DNA from: Arthrobacter alpinus
GTDB taxonomy: Bacteria; Actinomycetota; Actinomycetes; Actinomycetales; Micrococcaceae
DNA: 64,000 bases
Reading direction: 5' to 3'
Assembly: GCF_900105965.1 (NCBI RefSeq)
Contig: NZ_FNTV01000001.1
Location: 3,100,001-3,164,000, forward strand
Shown piece after piece: positions 45,963 through 54,602 of the stretch. A program made the position numbers and the translations under genes. Within the stretch, counting starts at the first letter, position 1, and every line of letters begins with the position of its first letter. The notes under the pieces were generated by a model, which saw only the letters and a list, made by a program, of their open reading frames with translations, was not told the origin of the DNA and made no database searches.

Positions 45963-47624
45963 TTATTGAGCTTCTCCGGCCATGGAACCGTCTTCTAAGG
46001 CGGCCGGGATGAGGAATCCATCCCGGACGAGGTTGCGAACGTCACTACTTAGAGCGTCAACGAATTCAGGGTCGTCCCGCTCGAGCAACACGGCCAAGGC
46101 GCCGATGATCTGTCCAGCGGTGAGGTCGCCGTCGGACGCCGAAACAAAGCCTGCCAGCTCAGTACTCAACAGGTTTGTACGCCGCAGCCCTGCCCCTTGG
46201 CGGAGCAGAATCACACCCGGGTGTTCGGCTCCGGGCTTTTGGTGGCGCTCCTCGGTGACGTCAGAAGCGGATAGCAGGTGCTCATCAGCGATGTTGGGAC
46301 GTTGCTTCAGCCACTGCAATCGGTCCAAGGCATCGGCCAGATGCGGCCCCACAGGCTGTTCAATGGGGTACAGGATTTCCTCAAAGCGCGGCTCACTGGG
46401 TTCCTCTCCCACGGCGGGGCGGCGCAGCAGGATGTAGCCAAAGCCGATTCCCACCACGTTGCGGGAGGCAAAATCGAGCAGGTAGTCCTCATAGGCGTCG
46501 ATGTAGGCGGCTGAATCGCGGCCCTGTGAGGCATCTTGCAGCCATGTTTCGGCATAGCCCCCAGGGGAAACCTGCTCGCGCTGAATGAACCAGGCTTCGG
46601 TCCCTGCAGCCAGCCACTGGGCGGGGCGAGCATGCCACTGGGCCTGGTTCTCGGCGTCGACCGTGCTGTCTTTTGTGACTTCCCAGTTACCCAGCATCTT
46701 GGCTGTGCCGCCAGGCTTCAGGATGCTGGGCAGCTCTCGCACCAGCGTTGCCACGATGGCGTCCCCGGCCATGCCGCCGTCGCGGTAGGTGAATTGGTCA
46801 CTGCTTTGTTCGCCGCGATGGCGCGGGGTGATGACGAAGGGCGGGTTGGAGACCACCAGGTCAAAAGACTCCCCGGCTACCGGTTCCAGCAGACTGCCTA
46901 GCCGCAGGGAGACGCGAGCTTGGGGATTGTTTTTATCGAAATCGGCGTCGGTCAGCCCCAACTGAGGGGCGTTCAGTGTCAGGTTGAAGCGGGTGAAGGC
47001 CAGCGCCCGCTCCGAAATGTCTGTGGCAACAACCGTTTTGGCGTGGTGCAGGAGGTGGAACAATTGGATGCCACAGCCGGTCCCCAGATCAAGGGCGTGC
47101 TCCACATCGCGGCGGATGGTGCCCTGTGCGAGTGTCAGGGAGGCTTGGCCAATCCCCAGAACGTGGTCCTTGCGCAGCACACCCGGGCGCTGGTGAGCGC
47201 CGAGGTCGCTGGACACCCACAGATTAATGTCCTTTTCACCTTCGTGGGCGGCGGGCCAGCCATAGGGGCGAAGGTCCACGGCGGCACGAACCATGCCGGA
47301 CTCCGGAGCAGGTTCGATCAGTCCAAGGTGCGCCAAGGTTTCAACCCTTGCGCCCGGCAACGCCTGGGCCAGGAGGTCCGCCGGTACATCGCTTGCGAGC
47401 AGCCAAAGTTTGACCACAGTTGCCAACGCGTCCTGGTCATTGCGCAGCACCAACGTTGCCGGCACGGTCTGGTCCCGGGCCAGCGCCTGGTTGGCGTCGT
47501 CACCGAGGAGCTCCGCCACGCCGTCGACCGTGTAGTTGATAGCAGTGAGGTCTGCAGCCAAAGTGGCCAGGAGATCCAAGTTGTCACTGCGCGGGGCGTC
47601 GGGAACGGTGGCGAAATCAGTCAT
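45963..47624 (-). CDS. Large class I SAM-dependent methyltransferase (HemK/RsmC-like core)
   Basis: A 553-residue protein. The central SAM domain has motif I ALDLGTGCGIQLF (about residues 176 to 188) and the substrate motif VVSNPPFVIT, which indicates N-methylation of a base or glutamine. Flanking N- and C-terminal domains of about 150 and 200 residues are typical of an uncharacterised actinobacterial family. The start is six bases after TAGGCT, so the mRNA is probably leaderless. It is divergent from the PheRS-like gene. The target (rRNA, tRNA or protein) is unknown. Confidence 0.8.
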   Translation of the reverse strand: MTDFATVPDAPRSDNLDLLATLAADLTAINYTVDGVAELLGDDANQALARDQTVPATLVLRNDQDALATVVKLWLLASDVPADLLAQALPGARVETLAHLGLIEPAPESGMVRAAVDLRPYGWPAAHEGEKDINLWVSSDLGAHQRPGVLRKDHVLGIGQASLTLAQGTIRRDVEHALDLGTGCGIQLFHLLHHAKTVVATDISERALAFTRFNLTLNAPQLGLTDADFDKNNPQARVSLRLGSLLEPVAGESFDLVVSNPPFVITPRHRGEQSSDQFTYRDGGMAGDAIVATLVRELPSILKPGGTAKMLGNWEVTKDSTVDAENQAQWHARPAQWLAAGTEAWFIQREQVSPGGYAETWLQDASQGRDSAAYIDAYEDYLLDFASRNVVGIGFGYILLRRPAVGEEPSEPRFEEILYPIEQPVGPHLADALDRLQWLKQRPNIADEHLLSASDVTEERHQKPGAEHPGVILLRQGAGLRRTNLLSTELAGFVSASDGDLTAGQIIGALAVLLERDDPEFVDALSSDVRNLVRDGFLIPAALEDGSMAGEAQ

Positions 47625-47630
47625 TGGAAC

Positions 47631-47636
47631 AGCCTA
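47631..47636 (-). promoter_or_regulatory. -10 hexamer TAGGCT of a leaderless promoter (methyltransferase)
   Basis: TAGGCT, six bases (GTTCCA), then the ATG at 47624. It is back to back with the promoter at 47663. Confidence 0.55.
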
Positions 47637-47662
47637 TCGAGTTGTGGCGGTCCCGGCTGGCG

Positions 47663-47668
47663 TACGAT
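47663..47668 (+). promoter_or_regulatory. -10 hexamer TACGAT of a leaderless promoter (leader peptide)
   Basis: TACGAT, six bases (TGATGC), then the ATG of a 23-codon leader ORF at 47675. The predicted transcription start equals the start codon. No ribosome site precedes this ATG. Confidence 0.55.
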
Positions 47669-47674
47669 TGATGC

Positions 47675-47746
47675 ATGCAGACTAGTCAGCGATTTATCAG
47701 CCCTCGGCCGTCATTGGCCGCTTGGGCTGCTTCGCTGACGCGCTGA
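47675..47746 (+). CDS. Putative 23-residue leader peptide upstream of the PheRS-like ligase
   Basis: A short ORF encoding MQTSQRFISPRPSLAAW followed by six residues, then TGA. It starts at the predicted +1 of a leaderless transcript and stops 63 bases before the ligase ATG. The coding bases 47702 to 47710 (CCTCGGCCG) can pair with 47760 to 47768 (CGGCTGAGG; nine pairs, one wobble). Translation of the leader would therefore change downstream folding, as in attenuators. It is too short for standard gene finding. Confidence 0.5.
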   Translation: MQTSQRFISPRPSLAAWAASLTR

Positions 47747-47768
47747 GTCCATCCGGCAGCGGCTGAGG
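47702..47768 (+). promoter_or_regulatory. Possible attenuator stem linking leader ORF and downstream spacer
   Basis: Two complementary 9-base arms, one within the leader codons and one just after the leader stop. A ribosome on the leader would occupy the first arm and leave the second free. I did not find a clear terminator with a T-run, so control may be at translation instead. Confidence 0.35.
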
Positions 47769-47809
47769 GGTTCCCACCCATCGCCTCCCGGACATCAAAG
47801 GACTCACCC

Positions 47810-48928
47810 ATGCACACCTATCTTTCGCACACCGCTTTGCAATCCGCTCTCTCCATCCCGGACCTAAGCGAAGCTGCTTCCGGACACGCCATGGCAGCCA
47901 TGCTGACCTCCGTCACCGACGCCCTGACCACACTCTGGGACGTGCCCGTTGCTGAGCACCGGCCCAGTCCCCTTGTCTCCGTTCGCGACAATTACGACCG
48001 GCTGGGATTCAGCCCCACGGACGTCACCCGCGATTCGCGCTATTCCCGCCACGTCAGTCCCACGGTCATGCTGCGCAGCCACACGTCCGCGGGCATGCCT
48101 GCCGTGTTGGATTCGTTGCGGCCGGAGCTGGGTCGGTACGACACCCTTCATGTGCTGCCCGGGCTGGTCTACCGCCGCGACGCCGTGGACCGGACTCATG
48201 TGGGCACGCCACATCAAGTAGATCTGTGGCGGCTGCGTTCGCGTGGACTGCTGGGCGTGCCGGATCTGATGGGGATGCTAGGCGCCGTTGTGGAGGCCGT
48301 CCTGCCGGGCGCCCGGTGGCGGACCATTTCCAGTCCCCACCCGTACACCACTGCCGGGGTGCAACTCGATGTTCAGGTTCGCGGGGAATGGTTGGAGCTG
48401 GCTGAGGCGGGGCTCGTGGCCGCCACAGTGCTTCGCGCTTCCGAACTGGACCCACGCCGTTGGGGTGGGCTGGCTCTGGGCATGGGACTGGACAGGGCCC
48501 TGATGCTGCGCAAAGGGATTGACGATATCCGGCTATTGCGCTCGGCCGATCCGGACGTTTCCGCCCAAATGACGGACTTGTCACCGTACAGTGCGGTCTC
48601 GGCCATGCCGCCCGTCCATAGGGACTTGTCCCTTGTCTGCGCGGACGACGTCGATCCTGAGGTCTTGGGGGATGCTGCCCGTTCCGCATTGGGCCCCGAC
48701 GCCGAGGTACTGGCGGGTGTGGAGGTACTCGCCGTTACGCCTGTCGCCAAGCTTCCGTCCGGAGCTGTGGCCCGCCTAGGCATAGTGCCGGGACAGGCCA
48801 ATGTCCTGGTGCGTTTAACGTTGCAATCGTTGGAGCGAACGCTGACGTCGGCGGAAGCCAACGTGGTGCGAAACCGGGTCTACAAAGCCCTTCACGAGGG
48901 CCCCAACCTGGAGTTGATCGCGGTGTAG
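47810..48928 (+). CDS. PheS-related stand-alone ligase with FDX-ACB domain (SrmL-like)
   Basis: A 372-residue protein built like mitochondrial PheRS: a class II aminoacyl-tRNA synthetase core (about 60 to 250) fused to a ferredoxin-fold anticodon-binding domain (about 255 to 372, with VHRDLSLV and RTLTSAEA). ATP-site features remain: HTS at 91 to 93, YRRD at 121 to 124 (motif 2) and R229 in GMGLDRALM (motif 3). The Phe-pocket FPF motif of true PheRS is replaced by HPY (H177 and Y179), and HQxE by HQVD. It is probably a paralogue with another substrate. I recall a family called PheS-related mystery ligase SrmL. Confidence 0.82.
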   Translation: MHTYLSHTALQSALSIPDLSEAASGHAMAAMLTSVTDALTTLWDVPVAEHRPSPLVSVRDNYDRLGFSPTDVTRDSRYSRHVSPTVMLRSHTSAGMPAVLDSLRPELGRYDTLHVLPGLVYRRDAVDRTHVGTPHQVDLWRLRSRGLLGVPDLMGMLGAVVEAVLPGARWRTISSPHPYTTAGVQLDVQVRGEWLELAEAGLVAATVLRASELDPRRWGGLALGMGLDRALMLRKGIDDIRLLRSADPDVSAQMTDLSPYSAVSAMPPVHRDLSLVCADDVDPEVLGDAARSALGPDAEVLAGVEVLAVTPVAKLPSGAVARLGIVPGQANVLVRLTLQSLERTLTSAEANVVRNRVYKALHEGPNLELIAV

Positions 48929-48931
48929 GGC

Positions 48932-49825
48932 TTAGTCAGTACAGCCTTGCGGGCACTGCAGGGTTGACGGATCCGAGGCACAGTCGGTGCAGTACAGGTT
49001 GAGGTTGCGGCAGCTGGGGTTCGAGCAATTCTCGAACTTGTTGCTTGGCTTGTTGCAACGGATGCAATGGCCCACTTCTTTGGCTTCGTCGCTGAATTCC
49101 ATGTGCATGCGCTTGTCGAACACGTAGAGGGAGCCCTCCCACAGGCCCTTGTCCTTGAAGGTCTCCCCGTACCGGACGATCCCGCCGTCCATCTGGTAGA
49201 CCTCCTTAAACCCGCGGTTGACCATCAGTGAGCTGAGAACCTCGCAACGGATGCCGCCGGTGCAGTAAGTGACGACGGGCTTGTCTTTGAGGTCGTCATA
49301 CTTGCCGGAGTCCAGTTCCTTGATGAAGTCGTGGGTGGTGTCGACGTCGGGGACGATGGCGTTCTTGAATTTGCCGATCTGGGCTTCGAAGGCGTTGCGG
49401 CCGTCGAAGAAGACTACTTCCTCGCCCTTGGATTCTTTCTCGGCCACTAGTTCGTGCAGTTCTTCAGGCTTGAGGTGCGTACCGCCGCCAACCACGCCGT
49501 TCTCATCGACCTTGAGTTCACCTGGTGCACCAAAACTGACGATTTCTTCGCGCGCTTTTACGCTTAGCCGGGGGAAGTCGTTGCCGGTTCCGTCGGACCA
49601 CTTGATGTCCATGTTTTTGAAGCCAGGGTATTCACGGGTGGTTTTTAGGTACTGCTTGAGGTCTTTGATATCTCCGCCGACCGTTGCGTTAATACCGTCC
49701 TTGGAGATGAGAATGCGCCCCTTGAGGCTGAGTTTTTCACACAGCGCACGCTGCCAGAGCTTAATAGCTTCGGGGTCACTGAGAGGGGTAAAGCCGTAAA
49801 AGAGCACAATTTTGTTCATCGACAC
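48932..49825 (-). CDS. trhO: tRNA uridine(34) hydroxylase, rhodanese-type
   Basis: A 297-residue YceA/TrhO family protein. The N-terminal acylphosphatase-like domain precedes a rhodanese domain with the active-site loop YCTGGIRCE (cysteine near residue 188). The C-terminal region holds a zinc-like cysteine cluster ([14 protein letters not shown] and YCTDC). It hydroxylates U34 of some tRNAs, a first step to cmo5U/mo5U. The frame opens with GTG at 49825 and ATG at 49819; either could be used. It converges on the PheRS-like gene with a 3-base gap, so both genes in this spot act on tRNA. Confidence 0.9.
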   Translation of the reverse strand: MSMNKIVLFYGFTPLSDPEAIKLWQRALCEKLSLKGRILISKDGINATVGGDIKDLKQYLKTTREYPGFKNMDIKWSDGTGNDFPRLSVKAREEIVSFGAPGELKVDENGVVGGGTHLKPEELHELVAEKESKGEEVVFFDGRNAFEAQIGKFKNAIVPDVDTTHDFIKELDSGKYDDLKDKPVVTYCTGGIRCEVLSSLMVNRGFKEVYQMDGGIVRYGETFKDKGLWEGSLYVFDKRMHMEFSDEAKEVGHCIRCNKPSNKFENCSNPSCRNLNLYCTDCASDPSTLQCPQGCTD

Positions 49826-49890
49826 GTCTTAAAGCCTACTTTGTGCCACCAAACGGCCCCGCATTTATGCTCGCCCATACCCCGTGGGCA

Positions 49891-49896
49891 TAGGCT
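49891..49896 (+). promoter_or_regulatory. -10 hexamer TAGGCT before GNAT gene
   Basis: TAGGCT, six bases (GGAGGC), then ATG at 49903. The spacer also contains a ribosome-like GGAGG, which would be too close to be used normally. Confidence 0.45.
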
Positions 49897-49902
49897 GGAG
49901 GC

Positions 49903-50616
49903 ATGACGGGTGGTTCCAAGGAGCTTGCGCACCAGGCGACTGAATGGTTCACCGGCTGGAGTGCGCTGCGTAGCTACCAAAGCCGCTCCGGGCCGGGTTT
50001 TGTTGCGGCCCTCTCTCTGGACCGCAGCGGTGATTGGGAGTATTTCACCTGCGACCCAACGGCCTCTGTTTTTTCCGCCTTGGCCGAGGAAGTGACCACA
50101 TCCACTCAAAGGTCGCTTTGCGTCATAGGCTCCGATGTTCACCGCTATGTGAAGTGGGCACATCAAAGGGGCCTCGGGATGGTCTCAACCTCCGAGAAGC
50201 TCATGGTCTGCGCCATGGAAACCCAGGATAACCAGGACCCATTCTTGGGAGATCCAGATTTGACCCTCGTGGTCAAGAAAATCGGTGGAAAGCACAGCCA
50301 ATCGCCCTGTCAGGCACGTTTTTCCGCCGCCATCATGCGCGGCCAGTCCATCTTGGCCAGCGGACGGGTCGGCATCTACGGAGAAACGGCCGTCTTCGAT
50401 GACTTGAAGACGGCCGCAGCACACCGGCGCCGCGGATTTGGGATGTTGATGATGAAAACCCTCACGGCACGAGCCCTCGACTATCCCGTGACCACAGGTC
50501 TGGTCGTGGCAACCACCGCGGGCCAGAGCCTGTACTACAAACTTGGCTGGCGCAATCTAAGCTCGGTCACTGTCTTGGTTCCGAAGGAGCGGCTGGCGGC
50601 GTTGGCCAGGCTGTAA
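49903..50616 (+). CDS. GNAT-family acetyltransferase
   Basis: A 237-residue protein. The C-terminal half carries the acetyl-CoA loop HRRRGFGMLMMKTL (about residues 175 to 188) and the typical LYYKLGWRNL ending. The N-terminal half is divergent. The acceptor is unknown. It lies 24 bases upstream of the helicase gene and may be co-transcribed with it. Confidence 0.8.
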   Translation: MTGGSKELAHQATEWFTGWSALRSYQSRSGPGFVAALSLDRSGDWEYFTCDPTASVFSALAEEVTTSTQRSLCVIGSDVHRYVKWAHQRGLGMVSTSEKLMVCAMETQDNQDPFLGDPDLTLVVKKIGGKHSQSPCQARFSAAIMRGQSILASGRVGIYGETAVFDDLKTAAAHRRRGFGMLMMKTLTARALDYPVTTGLVVATTAGQSLYYKLGWRNLSSVTVLVPKERLAALARL

Positions 50617-50640
50617 CTGCCACGGTGGCACAATGATGAA

Positions 50641-52986
50641 GTGCCTACCAATCATTCGCTGATCTCGCAGTTGGGTGGAGGAAACAATCCTCCCCAGCTG
50701 CAGCATGTGCGTCGAATTCCGGCGAGGCAGGCCGTCACGGAGCCGTGGCCGGAATGGGTCCACCCGGACCTCATCAACGCTTATTCATTTCTGGGTGTTT
50801 CGCAGCCTTGGCGACACCAAGTTCAAGGCGCCAACGCTGGGCACGCGGGCGAACACACGATCATCGCAACGGGGACGGCCTCGGGCAAGTCACTTGCTTA
50901 TCAGCTGCCCGCCTTGGATTCAGTCCACCGGGCTGCACTCCGGGTCGCAGAAAATCCCGGGCTGTTGGAAACCGACGGCGCCGTAACCTTGTATCTCTCC
51001 CCCACCAAGGCACTGGCCGCTGACCAGCTGGCTGCCCTAAATTCCCTCAACCTCCCAACACTTCGTGCGGCGACCTACGACGGTGACACAGCCCCGGGCG
51101 ATAGGCGTTGGATAAGAGATCACAGCAATTTCATCCTATGCAACCCGGACATGCTGCATTTTGGGGTGCTCCCCAACCATGCTTGGTGGGCTCGCTTCTT
51201 CAAACGGTTGAAGTACGTCATCATCGATGAAGCCCATAGCTACCGCGGCGTTTTTGGCTCACATGTGGCGGTCCTGATGCGGCGCCTGCGCCGTATTTGC
51301 GCCCACTACGGTGCAAGCCCAGTCTTCATGGGGGCCTCTGCCACGTCATCCGATCCGGGCACCTCCTTTGCCCGGCTCATCGGAGCGCCAGTCACCACCA
51401 TCACCGAGGACTGCTCGCCCCACGGCGCAACCACCGTTGCACTGTGGGAGCCGGAGCTGACAGACTTTAAGGGCGAGAACGGAGCAAAATCCCGGCGTAC
51501 TGCCATCGCCGAAACCTCGGACCTACTGGCCAATCTTGTTTCCGCTCATGTGCGGACCATTGCTTTTATCAAGTCCCGCCGCGGCGCCGAAACCATTTCC
51601 AGTGTGACCAAAAGGCTCCTTGATGACGTGGATCCCAGCCTTCCTTCGCGCGTCGCAGCGTACCGCTCCGGCTATCTCCCCGAGGAACGCAGGGAAGTGG
51701 AAAAAGCCCTCCGTTCAGGAGAACTGCTCGGCGTCTCGAGCACTTCTGCCCTCGAACTGGGAATCGATATTTCCGGCCTCGACGCAGTCCTTGTGGCCGG
51801 ATGGCCTGGAACCCGTGCATCCTTCTTCCAGCAGATCGGCCGTGCTGGCAGGGCTGGGCAAGATGCTTTGGCAACCTTCGTGGCCAGTGACGATCCGCTT
51901 GATACTTTTCTGGTCCACCATCCCGAGGCAATTTTTGACCAGGCCGTTGAGGCCACGGTGTTCGACCCGTCCAACCCTTATGTTTTAGGCCCCCATCTTT
52001 GTGCCGCAGCGGCAGAGATGCCCATTACGATCGCCGATTTGGCCATCTTTGATGCCAGCACGCCGGCTCTGCTGGATCAACTCGTGGCCCAAGGCTATTT
52101 GCGCAAGCGCCCGGCTGGCTGGTTTTGGACCCACCCACAGAGCGCTGCCGCAATGGTCAATTTGCGCGAGGACGGGGGCGGGCCAATCAACATCATTGAG
52201 GCTGACACCGGAACCCTGCTCGGGACGATGGGCTCGCCGCAGTCTCACTATCAAGCGCATACAGGTGCTGTTTACGTTCACCAGGGAACCAGCTATGTGG
52301 TGCTCGAACTCAACGAGGCGGATCACTGCGCCTTAGTCCGCCGCGGCACACCCGATTTCTACACCACAGCCCGGGATGTCACCCAAATTGAGGTACTGGA
52401 ATCGACTAAACATGAGGTGTGGGGTCCAGTCGAGATGCATTTTGGGCCTGTTCAGGTTCGCACTCAAGTGGTCTCGTTCCAACGCAAGGCAATAATTTCC
52501 AATGAAGTCCTCGGCGAGGAACCGCTGGAATTGGAGGCCCGCGACTTGTTTACCAAGGCCGTATGGTTCACCCTCGATAACCACACGATGATCGGCGGGG
52601 GCCTCGTGGAGCCGCAGTTCCCCGGAGCCTTGCACGCCGCCGAACACGCGATGATCGGTTTGCTTCCGCTGGTTGCCTCGAGCGACCGGTGGGACGTAGG
52701 CGGAGTGTCAACGGCGATTCATGCAGACACGGGCCAACCGACAATCTTCGTCTATGACGGTCACCCTGGTGGTGCCGGTTTTGCGGAGCGAGGGTTCGAC
52801 ATGGCAAGGACTTGGCTTAGGGCAACGATGGAGGCCATCGAGGCATGTGAGTGCCCGTCCGGTTGCCCGTCCTGTGTGCAGTCCCCGAAGTGCGGAAATA
52901 AGAACAACCCCTTGGACAAGGCCGGCGCCGTGCTGCTTCTCAAACTCCTACTGAGGAACGCCTCAAGCGGCAGCCTGCCCCGATAA
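50641..52986 (+). CDS. DEAD/DEAH-box helicase with DUF1998 (MrfA/YprA-like)
   Basis: A 781-residue SF2 helicase. Walker A is ATGTASGKS (about residues 79 to 87), Walker B IIDEAHSY and motif III GASATS. The C-terminal DUF1998 domain ends with a four-cysteine cluster, CPSGCPSCVQSPKC. Bacillus MrfA, with this architecture, unwinds DNA in mitomycin repair. The GTG start lies six bases after CACAAT. It is the helicase that typically neighbours the Tad-like secretion cluster in actinobacteria, which follows on the other strand. Confidence 0.9.
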   Translation: MPTNHSLISQLGGGNNPPQLQHVRRIPARQAVTEPWPEWVHPDLINAYSFLGVSQPWRHQVQGANAGHAGEHTIIATGTASGKSLAYQLPALDSVHRAALRVAENPGLLETDGAVTLYLSPTKALAADQLAALNSLNLPTLRAATYDGDTAPGDRRWIRDHSNFILCNPDMLHFGVLPNHAWWARFFKRLKYVIIDEAHSYRGVFGSHVAVLMRRLRRICAHYGASPVFMGASATSSDPGTSFARLIGAPVTTITEDCSPHGATTVALWEPELTDFKGENGAKSRRTAIAETSDLLANLVSAHVRTIAFIKSRRGAETISSVTKRLLDDVDPSLPSRVAAYRSGYLPEERREVEKALRSGELLGVSSTSALELGIDISGLDAVLVAGWPGTRASFFQQIGRAGRAGQDALATFVASDDPLDTFLVHHPEAIFDQAVEATVFDPSNPYVLGPHLCAAAAEMPITIADLAIFDASTPALLDQLVAQGYLRKRPAGWFWTHPQSAAAMVNLREDGGGPINIIEADTGTLLGTMGSPQSHYQAHTGAVYVHQGTSYVVLELNEADHCALVRRGTPDFYTTARDVTQIEVLESTKHEVWGPVEMHFGPVQVRTQVVSFQRKAIISNEVLGEEPLELEARDLFTKAVWFTLDNHTMIGGGLVEPQFPGALHAAEHAMIGLLPLVASSDRWDVGGVSTAIHADTGQPTIFVYDGHPGGAGFAERGFDMARTWLRATMEAIEACECPSGCPSCVQSPKCGNKNNPLDKAGAVLLLKLLLRNASSGSLPR

Positions 52987-53083
52987 CCGCTCTATGCAAT
53001 TTTCAAGTAACGTACGCAGATTTGCGCATAGTCGCGAACGATCCCCTCGGATTCGTATGCTGTATCACAGCTAACATTTCCAC

Positions 53084-53449
53084 TCATGGCTGGCCAGGAA
53101 GGACCGTATCCGGTGGCGGCCCTGCCCTGGCCATTCCCGTTGATAGCCACGGCAACGCGGTCTTGATTGAAACTTTCACCTGCACGGACTGATCGCCAGC
53201 AAGCCTGCATTCAATGAGGGATGCTCCATGGAGGGCCGCGACATCTCCGGCGATCTGGCACGGAGGCCCTGTTGAAAGACCCCTGTAGGCATCGGCGGCA
53301 GCCAATGCGGATAGGTCGGCAGCAGTGGCAGCCTTGGACGCCGCGACGGCAGCATGGCCGAGCGCCATCACCATCAACATGAGCACCAGAATGGCAAAGA
53401 CTAACCCCATAGCCAGCACAGTTCCCGCCCCATTTTCGCGCTTATCCAT
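53084..53449 (-). CDS. TadE-like protein of the helicase/secretion neighbourhood (Rv3654c type)
   Basis: A 121-residue protein with one N-terminal membrane helix (GTVLAMGLVFAILVLMLMVM) followed by AAVAASKAATAADLSALAAAD. It is a minor pseudopilin-like protein. I use the ATG at 53449, preceded by GGAGAG; this overlaps the upstream TadE gene by eight bases, so the two are coupled. It is last in the pilus operon. Confidence 0.85.
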   Translation of the reverse strand: MDKRENGAGTVLAMGLVFAILVLMLMVMALGHAAVAASKAATAADLSALAAADAYRGLSTGPPCQIAGDVAALHGASLIECRLAGDQSVQVKVSIKTALPWLSTGMARAGPPPDTVLPGQP

Positions 53450-54038
53450 GAATCGTCTCTCCACGGTGCAGGGCGCTCTTAACGCAGATCCCGGTTCTGA
53501 GCGGGCATTCCGGGGTCCGCACCCATCTCCAGAGCGCGGCCTTCGCCGGCGTTAAGTTGGATCTAGGAAAATGGGGCAGCGGCGCTGACCCGACAAGCGG
53601 ACCGGCCGCTCTCGTTTCTGTCCTTGAGCGGGCTTGTGCCGTCTGAGTCCAAGGGACCAGGTCCGAAAGGACGCCGCCTGCGTGACCACTCACCGAGACT
53701 GTGGTGTAGCCATCGGAATATCCCAAGGAAACGGAGGATTTTTCACCGGCGACCCGAGACACAATAGCCACGACCTGGGCGGACGAATCTCCACGAGCCA
53801 GCGCCCTTGCGCCAGCACGGGCGCCTTCCTCGAGTCGCAGTTGGAGTACGCCTGCCGAAACACCAAGGAGAAGAATCGCCAGAAGTGCCGTTACTGCGGG
53901 TAGCACCACGGCCAGTTCTGCGGTCACGGAACCCCGCATTCCTGTTGGGCGGCCGGCTGGTTCACCTGGTAGCTGTCGTGTTGTGCCGCCAACGCGAGTC
54001 GCCGTGGCCGGGCATACCAGCCTTGCAAATGCTTCCAT
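53442..54038 (-). CDS. TadE-family pseudopilin-like protein
   Basis: A 198-residue protein. A 33-residue hydrophilic N-terminus precedes the pilin-like segment MRGSVTAELAVVLPAVTALL, with the conserved glutamate of TadE processing. The C-terminal 60 residues are Pro/Arg-rich and longer than usual for the family. TTGGAG precedes the ATG. It lies between the DUF4244 pilin-like gene and a second TadE-like gene. Confidence 0.8.
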   Translation of the reverse strand: MEAFARLVCPATATRVGGTTRQLPGEPAGRPTGMRGSVTAELAVVLPAVTALLAILLLGVSAGVLQLRLEEGARAGARALARGDSSAQVVAIVSRVAGEKSSVSLGYSDGYTTVSVSGHAGGVLSDLVPWTQTAQARSRTETRAAGPLVGSAPLPHFPRSNLTPAKAALWRWVRTPECPLRTGICVKSALHRGETIHG

Positions 54039-54065
54039 GACACTCCAAGCTCCTGAAATCGCGGA

Positions 54066-54413
54066 CTAGAAACTCAAGGCGGTGCGGATGATGTTTAGCA
54101 AGAACCCGCGTACTTCATCGCTCTTGAGGATCACCACCAATAGCCCGGCAAATCCGACGGCGGCCAGAGTTGCAATGGCGTATTCCGCCGTTGCCATTCC
54201 GGTTTCCATCCCATTCCTTGCCCAGCGATTCCCGTTCCACGACTTTTCATTCCATGCCTGCCTGGTCCATGAAATCCGGGCCCTGGTTGGCCGGGGGTTC
54301 CGGTTCACCACTGGCGGGTTCTGGCTGGCCCCGAGAAAGATCTCACTGACGTTCTCCTGAGCGGCGCCGTTGTTGCCAACGGCCATTCCTCGGACTGCTT
54401 CGTTACCGTTCAT
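54066..54413 (-). CDS. DUF4244 Flp-pilin-like protein
   Basis: A 115-residue protein. About 65 hydrophilic residues lead to the pilin-type signal GMATAEYAIATLAAVGF and a single hydrophobic helix. The glutamate-plus-five pattern (G|MATAEY) matches Flp prepilins. It is the likely major subunit of the Tad-like appendage. AAGGAG lies five bases upstream. A 189-base gap separates it from tadC, so it may have its own promoter. The N-terminal leader is unusually long. Confidence 0.85.
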   Translation of the reverse strand: MNGNEAVRGMAVGNNGAAQENVSEIFLGASQNPPVVNRNPRPTRARISWTRQAWNEKSWNGNRWARNGMETGMATAEYAIATLAAVGFAGLLVVILKSDEVRGFLLNIIRTALSF

Positions 54414-54602
54414 TTCAACTCCTTAATTTCGTGTGCTGCTGTGGTTTCCATTCGGCCGCCGCATCCTAGCGAAGCGCCGACTCAGTAACTGGTGGTTGAA
54501 CTCTTCTCCTCTCTTAGCCCCGGCAAAAGGCCACTTTGGCGTTTGGTGGACAGTTCCAGGTGCGGCTGTACCTGTGGATGAATGATCGCGCCTTCTTCAC
54601 GG

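Noticed and set aside
47671..47685. Five-codon frame ATG CAT GCA GAC TAG just before the leader ORF
   Set aside because: It starts before the predicted transcription start and is too short to judge.
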